A stretch of 13,089 nt of DNA, taken from NCBI GenBank assembly GCA_947074335.1, contig CAMTPG010000036.1, positions 1-13,089 on the forward strand, read 5' to 3'. Each line of letters opens with the position of its first letter. Positions within the stretch are counted from its first letter, which is position 1. The DNA comes from an uncultured Parabacteroides sp. (GTDB lineage: Bacteria > Bacteroidota > Bacteroidia > Bacteroidales > Tannerellaceae). A program made the translations under genes and the position numbers. Of this stretch, positions 7,315-13,089 are shown piece after piece. The notes beneath the pieces are model-generated. The model was not told where the DNA came from and did not search any database. It saw nothing but the letters and a program-made list of their open reading frames with translations.

Positions 7315-8628
7315 TTATACTTTCGGCAACTCCCAAGGAGCACGATATTCTTTGCACAGGTAGCTGTCGGCCTCTGCATCATTGAAGGTCGTTCCGTTCC
7401 AGTTCAATTTTTTGCCGGTACGATAAGCGATATTACCCAACTGCGAGAATTTGGCAATGTGCGAGCCGATCTCAATGCTGGCATTACAGTTGCGGTTGCG
7501 CGAACGGATACAGTCGAGGTGATTTTTGGCATGCAGATTTAAACCGCCTTCGCCATACGCCGTATTAAGCGCCACGGCCTCCATACGCGCCTGCCCGTTC
7601 ACCTTTTCGGGAATCACTTCCCAGCCGCCGCGATCGAGCACCAGTGTTCCGTTTTCGCCCACAAAACCCAATCCGTGATTGCGTCCGTAAGCGCCGTCGT
7701 CGATACCGATAGCATGATCCCACATCACCGTAAAATCGTCGAAGGTATAGATTGTTTGTAATAAATCGGGTGTCTCGCAGGCATCATCCGGATAGCCGAA
7801 TTTACCGCCCGAGGCCATGATCGAATTCGGTGCAGTAACCTGCATACCATACAGCGCATAATCCAGCAGATGCACGCCCCAGTCTGTCATCAGGCCGCCC
7901 GCATAATCCCAAAACCAGCGGAAGGTAAAATGAAAGCGGTTCGAGTTAAAGGCACGGTCGGGAGCCGGACCCAGCCACATATCATAATCTACGCCATCGG
8001 GCACGGAGCCGTCGGCCTGCACCGGAATCGAAGGACACCAGCCCTGATACGAAAACACACGCACGGTACGGATTTTACCTAACTGTCCGCTATGCACAAA
8101 AGCCATGGCATCCTGCCAGTGCGGATCGCTGCGCTGCCATTGGCCTACCTGCACCACGCGGTTGTAGCGCTGTGCGGCTTTCACCATGATATTACACTCT
8201 TCGATGCTGTTACCCAGCGGTTTTTCGCAATACACATCTTTGCCGGCCTCGCAGGCAGCCACCATTTGCAGGCAATGCCAGTGATCAGGCGTACCCACAA
8301 TTACCACATCCACATCTTTATTATCAATCAGTTTGCGCCAGTCTTTATACAGGTGTTTTACCTTTTTACCGGTAATTTTTTCGGTATCGGCTGCACGTTT
8401 GTTCAATACATTGGTATCGATATCGGCCAATGCCACACATTCTACTTCGGGATTACGCAAAAAGGCCTGCAGGTTAGAGAAACCCATGCCGTTACAACCA
8501 ATTAAACCGATGCCGATTTTATCGTTTGCACTAATTTTATCGGAAGCTGCTTTAATAAAGAAAGGGCTGAAACTGAGTCCGGCACCGATGCAGCCCATCT
8601 GCCGGATAAAATCTCTTCGTGTTGTCAT
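7315..8628 (-). CDS. Secreted Gfo/Idh/MocA-family oxidoreductase (Tat signal), EKP type
   Basis: NAD(P)-dependent oxidoreductase of the Gfo/Idh/MocA superfamily, whose members oxidise or epimerise sugars and glycosides. The 437-residue protein starts with a twin-arginine signal (MTTRRDFIRQMG, then a Gly/Ala/Ser/Phe-rich hydrophobic stretch), so export of the folded, cofactor-loaded enzyme to the periplasm is likely. The Rossmann domain begins at IGIGLIGCNGMGF (38-50) with the acidic ADID at the end of beta-2. GTPDHWH (112-118) and CEKPLG (134-139, catalytic-region Lys136) are the family motifs. The substrate domain has DWGVHLLDY (249-257; His253). The ATG at 8628 is preferred over an in-frame TTG at 8634. 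Substrate unknown; it could belong to the class acting on 3-keto sugars. It runs divergent from a second family member, sharing a 200-nt control region. Confidence 0.9.
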   Translation of the reverse strand: MTTRRDFIRQMGCIGAGLSFSPFFIKAASDKISANDKIGIGLIGCNGMGFSNLQAFLRNPEVECVALADIDTNVLNKRAADTEKITGKKVKHLYKDWRKLIDNKDVDVVIVGTPDHWHCLQMVAACEAGKDVYCEKPLGNSIEECNIMVKAAQRYNRVVQVGQWQRSDPHWQDAMAFVHSGQLGKIRTVRVFSYQGWCPSIPVQADGSVPDGVDYDMWLGPAPDRAFNSNRFHFTFRWFWDYAGGLMTDWGVHLLDYALYGMQVTAPNSIMASGGKFGYPDDACETPDLLQTIYTFDDFTVMWDHAIGIDDGAYGRNHGLGFVGENGTLVLDRGGWEVIPEKVNGQARMEAVALNTAYGEGGLNLHAKNHLDCIRSRNRNCNASIEIGSHIAKFSQLGNIAYRTGKKLNWNGTTFNDAEADSYLCKEYRAPWELPKV

Positions 8629-8658
8629 GTTCAATTTGTATTAGATAATAAGATAGTT

Positions 8659-8666
8659 CAAATATA
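8659..8666 (-). promoter_or_regulatory. Bacteroidota-type -7 element of the minus-strand oxidoreductase
   Basis: On the minus strand this reads TATATTTG, a TAnnTTTG match, 30 nt before the ATG at 8628. No -33 TTG is present at 17-23 nt, so this promoter may be weak or need an activator. Confidence 0.5.
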
Positions 8667-8733
8667 GTACAAAAAACACTAAAACCGATAGCAGCATATC
8701 ACAAAATTTAACGCAATTATCCGCTACTATTCA

Positions 8734-8756
8734 AAATATGCTTTTTAAACATATTT
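8734..8756. promoter_or_regulatory. Operator-like inverted repeat between divergent promoters
   Basis: AAATATG (8734-8740) and CATATTT (8750-8756) form a perfect 7-bp inverted repeat with a 9-nt AT-rich spacer. It ends 7 nt before the -33 box of the plus-strand promoter (8764) and lies about 70 nt upstream of the minus-strand -7. The spacing suits a dimeric regulator controlling both genes. In an AT-rich region a chance repeat of this size is possible. Confidence 0.4.
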
Positions 8757-8763
8757 ACATCAC

Positions 8764-8793
8764 TTGGTTTTTATTAAAATATTTCTACATTTG
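8764..8793 (+). promoter_or_regulatory. Bacteroidota-type promoter of the plus-strand oxidoreductase
   Basis: TTG (8764-8766), a 19-nt spacer and TACATTTG (8786-8793) match the phylum consensus closely. Transcription would begin near 8800, giving a leader of about 30 nt before the ATG at 8829. The -7 overlaps a short TTTG-TTG-CAAA palindrome (8790-8800). Confidence 0.8.
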
Positions 8794-8828
8794 TTGCAAA
8801 CATTGTTAAATTCAATTATTATTATCTA

Positions 8829-10193
8829 ATGACCATGAAAAAAAATTCCCAGGAAGGAATTTCGCGTCGTAAATTCCTCGGGCTATCCGCTTTAGGATTG
8901 GCCAGTTTGACGATTTTGCCCAGTTGGGCGCAAAACGGGGTGCGTATAGCACCCAGCGATCGTGTTGTTCTCGGTTTTATCGGATTAGGCCAGCAGGGAC
9001 TTTCCGATTTTAAAAGTTTCAGCACCTGTCCGGGTGTTCAGGTAGCCGCAGCCTGCGATGTGGATTCGTTGAAACGCGAACGTTTCAGACGCCGCGTTGG
9101 CAAATGGCAGAAAGAAAACAACATGAACGAACGTTGTGATGTATATGAATTTTACGAAGATTTGCTGAACCGCAAAGATATTGATGCCGTAGAGGTTTGT
9201 ACACCGGACCATTGGCATGCACTCATGGCTATCGATGCCTGTAAAGCCGGCAAAGATGTATATTTGCAAAAACCATTGGCATACACCATTACCGAAGGTC
9301 TGGCCGTAACCCGTGCCGTACGCGATAACAACCGTGTATTACAGATAGGCAGCCAGCAACGCTCAAGCCCGGAATTCCAGAAAGCCATCCAAATGGTACA
9401 GAATGGTGACATCGGTCATGTAGAAAAGATCTATGCCCGTGTAGGTGCACCTCCAACCCCGCTCGATTTGCCGGAAATGCCGGTACCTGCCAATTTGAAT
9501 TTCAATCAGTGGATGGGACCGCTCAATGATCCGAAGATACATTATCATCCCGATCTCTGTCCGCCGATCTCGGTTGATCCCGAACAAAACGAAAAACTCT
9601 GGGGCGCATGGCGCTGGTATCAGGAAACCGGTAACGGATTTACTGCCGACTGGGGCGCACACATGTTCGATATTGCACAGGCTGCCATCGGTATGGACGG
9701 CTCGGGTCCGGTAGAATTTATACCCAAAGGATATCAGGGAACTCCGTATGCTACCATGAAATATGCCAATGGCATCGTGATGACCGAACAGCCTTATCGC
9801 GAAGACAGCGAAAGAGCTCAGGGTATCCAGTTTATCGGCGATAACGGCTGGTTGAAAGTGGCTCGCGGTTATATCGAATGCTCGGATCCTTCTAAACTGC
9901 CGAAGAAAGAGGAAGTCGTGGCTGCCGGACAATACGAAATCAGCTCACCGCATATGCAGAACTTTATCGACTGTGTACGCTCGCGCGAAAATCCGATTGC
10001 TCCCGTAGAAGTAGGCACCAGCACAAATACATTGTGTTGTCTGGCTAATATGGCTCTCGAACTGGGTCGCCCGATTCAGTGGAATCCGGCTACACTGAGT
10101 TTCAATAATGACAAAGAGGCACAGGCACACCGCTTATACTGGTACGAATATCGCAATCCGTATAAATTAGAATATTTCCAAAATATGGGATAA
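8829..10193 (+). CDS. Secreted Gfo/Idh/MocA-family oxidoreductase (Tat signal), QKP type
   Basis: Second Gfo/Idh/MocA-superfamily dehydrogenase, 454 residues, diverged from its neighbour. The twin-arginine signal SRRKFLGLS (12-20) with a hydrophobic ALGLASLTILPSWAQ stretch predicts Tat export, with cleavage plausible after WAQ (about 35). Rossmann loop FIGLGQQGL (50-58), acidic CDVDS (76-80), and CTPDHWHALMA (124-134). The usual EKP is QKPL here (147-150), a variant common in secreted members; Lys148 is kept. The substrate domain contains FTADWGAHMFD (271-281; His278) and an insertion relative to the neighbour around 205-265. The end HRLYWYEYRNPYKLEYF resembles the C-terminal extension of the bacterial family. 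An alternative ATG at 8835 removes two residues. Its own promoter (8764-8793) and terminator (10211-10252) make it a single-gene unit, divergent from the other oxidoreductase. Substrate unknown. Confidence 0.9.
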   Translation: MTMKKNSQEGISRRKFLGLSALGLASLTILPSWAQNGVRIAPSDRVVLGFIGLGQQGLSDFKSFSTCPGVQVAAACDVDSLKRERFRRRVGKWQKENNMNERCDVYEFYEDLLNRKDIDAVEVCTPDHWHALMAIDACKAGKDVYLQKPLAYTITEGLAVTRAVRDNNRVLQIGSQQRSSPEFQKAIQMVQNGDIGHVEKIYARVGAPPTPLDLPEMPVPANLNFNQWMGPLNDPKIHYHPDLCPPISVDPEQNEKLWGAWRWYQETGNGFTADWGAHMFDIAQAAIGMDGSGPVEFIPKGYQGTPYATMKYANGIVMTEQPYREDSERAQGIQFIGDNGWLKVARGYIECSDPSKLPKKEEVVAAGQYEISSPHMQNFIDCVRSRENPIAPVEVGTSTNTLCCLANMALELGRPIQWNPATLSFNNDKEAQAHRLYWYEYRNPYKLEYFQNMG

Positions 10194-10210
10194 TAGATTC
10201 TATCTCACAC

Positions 10211-10252
10211 AAAAAGAAGGCATTCGTTGTTAAACGGGTGCCTTTCTTTTTT
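10211..10252 (+). terminator. Intrinsic terminator of the plus-strand oxidoreductase
   Basis: GGCATTCGTT (10219-10228) pairs with AACGGGTGCC (10233-10242) over 10 bp including two G-U pairs, with a 4-nt GTTA loop. The outer A-rich arm pairs with the T run 10243-10251 apart from one bulged T. It lies 18 nt after the stop codon. Confidence 0.85.
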
Positions 10253-10322
10253 ACTTTTTGTTGCAAGAGATTGTAGGGTTGATGTTAATCGGCCCGACAA
10301 TTCTTCACTATAAAAAGAGTAA

Positions 10323-10339
10323 ATTTATACGGTATAAAT
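10323..10339. promoter_or_regulatory. 17-bp perfect palindrome, operator-like
   Basis: ATTTATACGGTATAAAT is an exact 8-bp inverted repeat around a single G. Length and odd symmetry are typical of a site for a dimeric helix-turn-helix regulator. No TAnnTTTG promoter adjoins it, and it lies about 400 nt upstream of the M28 promoter, so the gene it would serve is unclear. Confidence 0.35.
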
Positions 10340-10680
10340 AAAAAGAGATAACATGCCGATATATTTATTAAAGACTATTCAGGAAAAAATAATCGGAATA
10401 AACTACGATTGTAATTAATGGCCATTTATGCTGAAAATAACTGCAAAGACAAAACAGAAACAATCCGTTCAGCCTACAATCTGTCAATTCAACAGAAAAA
10501 CCTCTAAAAACAGAGCTGATTCGCAATCTGCCATCAAGCAAAATCTAACCCGAAAAAGATTAAATCATAAACTTACTGAATCTCAAACCTGATTAATCCT
10601 AATATGTTAATTTTACAAATCACCAAATACACGCATACAAACTACGCGTATTGATTATTTTAATACGTATATTCATTGTT

Positions 10681-10719
10681 TGATATCTTTATTTAATATA
10701 TAATAAATATTTAATATCA
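10681..10719. repeat. AT-only inverted repeat just upstream of the M28 promoter
   Basis: TGATAT (10681-10686) and ATATCA (10714-10719) enclose TTTATT (10688-10693) and AATAAA (10702-10707), giving a nested imperfect dyad that ends 6 nt before the -33 box at 10726. It could be a regulator site, an A-tract/UP-like element or simple AT-richness. Confidence 0.35.
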
Positions 10720-10725
10720 TTATGC

Positions 10726-10755
10726 TTGTTTATATAATTTTTATCTATACATTTG
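10726..10755 (+). promoter_or_regulatory. Bacteroidota-type promoter of the M28 peptidase-SusC unit
   Basis: TTG (10726-10728), a 19-nt AT-rich spacer and TACATTTG (10748-10755) match the phylum consensus. Transcription would start near 10762, about 28 nt before the ATG at 10790. No similar element occurs between the peptidase and the SusC gene, so both probably depend on this promoter. Confidence 0.8.
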
Positions 10756-10789
10756 CAAATGATTGTTAGGTTAAATTATATTTAGGATT

Positions 10790-12334
10790 ATGAAAAAGAT
10801 TGTTTGGTTATTAACATCTGCGCTATTTGTAAATGGTATTGGTTATGCGCAGACCTGCTTATCGGGCTCCCTTGCCTATCAGGTAAAAAACGAAGCGTTC
10901 AACAACTCGCAAATTGAAGCTTTATCACAGTTTATGACAGATGATTTAGGTCCGCGTCTGGCTGCCTCGCAAATGAAACTGCGTGCAGAAAACATGGTGG
11001 TGGATAAATTAATCGAAATGGAGATGGCAAATCCGCGCACCGAATTTGCCACCGAATTTGCCAAAGGCGGTTGGGACAACAATAAAACCTATGTGGCTAT
11101 GACGGCTCCTTACTATTGCAGTTTTGCCGCAAACCCGAAGGCCTGGACGGGAAGTACCAACGGACTGGTTTCGGGCGATTGTGTTTTATTTGAGGCTAAA
11201 ACAGCCGATGACCTTGAACAGTACAAAGGCCAACTGGGTGGAAAAATCGTGCTGATGCCGGTTACCCAGACCTTCGAAATGTCGTTTGAACCGCTGGCCA
11301 AGCGCCTTACAGCCGACGAACTGGCACAAATGGCACAGGATCCGCGCCCTGCACCCGATCGTCGTCGCCCGCCGATGACCGGCGATTTTAAAGCCATGAT
11401 GGAGTTGCAGCAACTAATCAGTGCCTTTCTGACCGAAGAACAGCCATTAGCAGTAATCAGCGGAAGCGGTTCATTTAATGTACCCTCTTCGCGCGGTGTA
11501 CAATATAAATCAGGTGATTCGGAGCCGGTTGCCGAAATCATCCTGCCAATCGAAGATCACGGCCGCATGGTACGAATGCTGAAAAAAGGGCAATCAGTGA
11601 CCATGGAGCTGGATATCAATAATACATTTACAGATAATCAGCAGATTAACAATGTGATTGCCGAAATTCCGGGCACTGACCCGAAGTTGAAAAATCAGAT
11701 AGTACTGATTGGTGCACATCTGGATTCATGGCATGGTGGAACCGGCGCTGCCGATAATGCATCGGGCTGCATCGTGATGATGGAAGCCATGCGTATTATT
11801 AAAGCACTGGGTATCGATCCGCGTCGCACCATCCGCATTGCCTTATGGGGCGGTGAAGAACAGGGATTGTACGGATCAAGAGGATACGCAAATAACCGGT
11901 TGTATGATGCAAAAGACAAAAAGAAACTACCCGAATACGACGATTTCGCTCTTTATCTGAATATGGATAACGGCTCCGGTCGTTTCAGAGGCATTTATCT
12001 GGAAGAAAATGATGCCGCCGTTCCCTTTATGGAAGCCTGGATGGAGCCGCTGCAATCGCTGGGATTCACCACACTGACACTGCGCAAAACGGGCAGCACC
12101 GACCATGTTACCTTCAATCGTCTCGGATTGCCTGCGTACCAGTTTATTCAGGATCCGCTCGAATATCGCCGCACGTATCACACGGTGATGGATACCTACG
12201 AACGACTTGCACTCGACGATTTAAAAGTAGATGCTGCCATTGTGGCCTGGCTCGCACTGAATGCCGCAATGGATAACAACACCATTCCGGTTAAAGCGGG
12301 TTATCCCGAACTGGCCGAAGTTATGGTAAGATAA
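10790..12334 (+). CDS. Secreted M28-family zinc metallopeptidase with PA domain
   Basis: Di-zinc aminopeptidase or carboxypeptidase-type exopeptidase of family M28, exported by a Sec signal peptide (MKKIVWLLTSALFVNGIGYA, cleavage plausible near residue 20-22). Residues about 120-280 hold a protease-associated (PA) insert (LVSGDCVLFEAKTADDLEQY, GGKIVLM), with a Pro/Arg-rich loop (DPRPAPDRRRPP, 184-195). The catalytic domain shows all expected ligands: His310 in GAHLDSW with Asp312, bridging Asp322 in AADNASG, Glu356 (base) and Glu357 (ligand) in WGGEEQGLYGSRGY, Asp393 in NMDNGSG and His464 in YRRTYHTVMDTYERL. Length 514 fits PA-containing M28 proteins. The exact specificity (amino- or dipeptide release) cannot be read. 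It is followed after 57 nt by a SusC/RagA gene with no promoter between, suggesting that released peptides or amino acids feed that transporter. An in-frame 12-bp tandem duplication lies at 11039-11062. Confidence 0.93.
   Translation: MKKIVWLLTSALFVNGIGYAQTCLSGSLAYQVKNEAFNNSQIEALSQFMTDDLGPRLAASQMKLRAENMVVDKLIEMEMANPRTEFATEFAKGGWDNNKTYVAMTAPYYCSFAANPKAWTGSTNGLVSGDCVLFEAKTADDLEQYKGQLGGKIVLMPVTQTFEMSFEPLAKRLTADELAQMAQDPRPAPDRRRPPMTGDFKAMMELQQLISAFLTEEQPLAVISGSGSFNVPSSRGVQYKSGDSEPVAEIILPIEDHGRMVRMLKKGQSVTMELDINNTFTDNQQINNVIAEIPGTDPKLKNQIVLIGAHLDSWHGGTGAADNASGCIVMMEAMRIIKALGIDPRRTIRIALWGGEEQGLYGSRGYANNRLYDAKDKKKLPEYDDFALYLNMDNGSGRFRGIYLEENDAAVPFMEAWMEPLQSLGFTTLTLRKTGSTDHVTFNRLGLPAYQFIQDPLEYRRTYHTVMDTYERLALDDLKVDAAIVAWLALNAAMDNNTIPVKAGYPELAEVMVR
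11039..11062 (+). repeat. In-frame 12-bp tandem duplication in the M28 gene
   Basis: ACCGAATTTGCC occurs twice in direct succession (11039-11050 and 11051-11062) and encodes TEFA-TEFA at residues 84-91, in the N-terminal helical part before the PA domain. The copies are identical at the DNA level, which points to a recent slippage duplication; a change of one unit keeps the frame. Confidence 0.85.
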
Positions 12335-12391
12335 AAAGAATATATACAGACTGATTTTATTAGAGTAAAAATCAAAACAATTAGAGGATTT

Positions 12392-13089
12392 ATGGGAAAA
12401 AGATTTTTAACAATGCTCACATTGTTACTGATGAGCGTGTGCCTTGTTTCGGCACAAAATTCGATGAACGTCAGCGGTACGGTTATCTCCGCCGACGACA
12501 ATGAGCCGGTGATCGGCGCCTCTGTTATTGTGGTGGGAACCAATCGGGGAACAATAACCGATATCGACGGGAATTTCATTATTTCCGATTTATCACCCGA
12601 AAATGAATTAACTATTTCGTATGTCGGCATGAAGCCGCAAACAGTTCGGGTAGCACCAAACCTGAAGATTTTGATGCAATCGGATTCTGAAGTTTTACAG
12701 GATGTGGTTGTAACGGCTCTTAACATCAGTCGCGACAAGAAGTCGCTCGGCTATTCGGTACAAAATGTAAGCGGCGACGATCTGACCCGTACCTCGCCTA
12801 CCGATGTAACCGCAGCACTGAACGGAAAAGTAGCCGGTTTGCAAATCACATCTGCCGGCGGACAGTTGGGTGCCTCATCGCGTATTACCATTCGCGGAAG
12901 CTCTTCGTTTGCCGATAATACACCGCTGATTGTGGTAGATGGTGTTCCGATGTCGAATTCCTCAACTACCGACAACAACGTAGACTACGGAGCCGGACTG
13001 AGCGCTATCAATCCCGACGATATCGAATCGATCTCAGTACTGAAAGGCGGATCGGCCGCACTATACGGGATGCGTGCGGGTAACGGGGT
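12392..13089 (+). CDS. SusC/RagA-family TonB-linked outer-membrane protein, 3' end cut off
   Basis: N-terminal 232 codons of a TonB-dependent outer-membrane transporter; members are usually near 1000 residues and pair with a SusD-like lipoprotein that would lie beyond the window. A Sec signal peptide (MGKRFLTMLTLLLMSVCLVSAQ, cleavage near 21) precedes a carboxypeptidase-D-regulatory-like domain (27-95: VSGTVISADDNEPVIGASV, GTITDIDGNFIISDL, YVGMKPQTV). The TonB-box region follows (LQDVVVTALNISRDKKSLGYSV, about 102-123), then the plug (LNGKVAGLQITSAGG, ITIRGSSSF, PLIVVDGVPMS, INPDDIESISVLKGGSAALYG). The last visible motif is YGMRAGNGV, a variant of the common YGSRAANGV. The ATG at 12392 has AGAGGA close before it (12383-12388). 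Substrate is not visible; the upstream peptidase argues for peptides, as in RagAB, over glycans. It is probably cotranscribed with the M28 gene. Confidence 0.95.
   Translation, partial: MGKRFLTMLTLLLMSVCLVSAQNSMNVSGTVISADDNEPVIGASVIVVGTNRGTITDIDGNFIISDLSPENELTISYVGMKPQTVRVAPNLKILMQSDSEVLQDVVVTALNISRDKKSLGYSVQNVSGDDLTRTSPTDVTAALNGKVAGLQITSAGGQLGASSRITIRGSSSFADNTPLIVVDGVPMSNSSTTDNNVDYGAGLSAINPDDIESISVLKGGSAALYGMRAGNG

Larger units (their letters stand above)
10253..10725. other. Long AT-rich intergenic region with several palindromes, no convincing gene
   Basis: The gap between the oxidoreductase terminator and the M28 promoter is the longest non-coding stretch in the window. It contains an imperfect hairpin at 10266-10305 (ATTGT-a-GGG paired with CCC-g-ACAAT), a 17-bp palindrome at 10323-10339, the 8-bp palindromes TACGCGTA (10643-10650) and ATACGTAT (10663-10670), and an AT-only inverted repeat at 10681-10719. 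Two short reading frames exist: 21 codons at 10353-10418, and 54 codons at 10428-10592 rich in Lys, Gln, Asn and Thr. Neither has a recognisable domain, a signal peptide or a phylum-type promoter. No tRNA-like fold was seen. Confidence 0.6.

Noticed and set aside
9363..9932. A 189-codon minus-strand frame opposite the QKP oxidoreductase
   Set aside because: It lies entirely within a well-supported Gfo/Idh/MocA gene and shows no domain or start signals.
10353..10418. A 21-codon frame (MPIYLLKTIQEKI...) with an AAAGAGA before it
   Set aside because: It is too short to judge, lacks a promoter, and the A/G-rich stretch is common by chance in this region.
10428..10592. A 54-codon open frame (MLKITAKTKQKQ...) in the long intergenic region
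   Set aside because: It has no phylum-type promoter or ribosome site, a composition dominated by Lys, Gln, Asn, Thr and Arg as expected from AT-rich non-coding DNA, and no recognisable domain.
13059..13089. YGMRAGNGV in the SusC plug in place of YGSRAANGV, considered as a sign of an unusual transporter
   Set aside because: Substitutions in this motif are common among SusC/RagA proteins, and the protein is cut off too early to judge.

Overview
The window looks like a chromosomal segment of a member of the Bacteroidota, most likely order Bacteroidales. Four lines of evidence agree. A SusC/RagA-type TonB-linked outer-membrane protein starts at the right edge. A DUF4301 protein, a family known almost only from this phylum, is present. 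Shine-Dalgarno sequences are weak before most genes. Promoters follow the Bacteroidota form TTG - about 19 nt - TAnnTTTG (clear copies at 5599-5627, 8764-8793 and 10726-10755, plus -7 elements alone at 1735-1742, 1782-1789 and 8659-8666). The genus cannot be fixed from the sequence. No tRNA, rRNA, CRISPR array, insertion sequence or phage gene was seen.

Left part (1-7315), housekeeping and stress. It holds the 3' part of an MscS-type mechanosensitive channel (+), a small lipoprotein of unknown function (-), a CCA-adding tRNA nucleotidyltransferase with an HD domain (+), a RelA/SpoT-family (p)ppGpp synthetase (-) and a DUF4301 protein (+). These are single genes in alternating orientation, with short shared promoter regions and terminators between convergent ends. 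Two convergent pairs share a perfect 15-bp bidirectional hairpin (760-808 and 7273-7308). In the third pair the terminator of the cca gene lies inside the last codons of the opposing relA gene (3303-3337). The RelA/SpoT protein has lost the catalytic His-Asp of its hydrolase domain but keeps the synthetase motifs, so it should make but not degrade the alarmone.

Middle part (7315-10252), two divergent secreted oxidoreductases. Two Gfo/Idh/MocA-family proteins, each with a twin-arginine signal, are transcribed away from a 200-nt region that holds a -7 element for each gene and a 7-bp inverted repeat (8734-8756) suited to a shared operator. They are probably sugar or glycoside oxidoreductases acting outside the cytoplasm; the substrate cannot be read from the sequence.

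Right part (10253-13089), a secreted peptidase and an outer-membrane transporter. After an unusually long, AT-rich, palindrome-rich gap, a strong promoter drives a PA-domain M28 metallopeptidase, followed 57 nt later by the first third of a SusC/RagA transporter. The two are probably one transcription unit, which suggests extracellular or periplasmic peptide processing coupled to TonB-dependent uptake.

No clearly new multi-gene system is visible. The points most worth following are the hydrolase-dead RelA/SpoT protein, the nucleotidyltransferase-like motifs in DUF4301, the divergent oxidoreductase pair with its operator-like repeat, the terminator inside a coding sequence, and the unexplained structured gap at 10253-10725.
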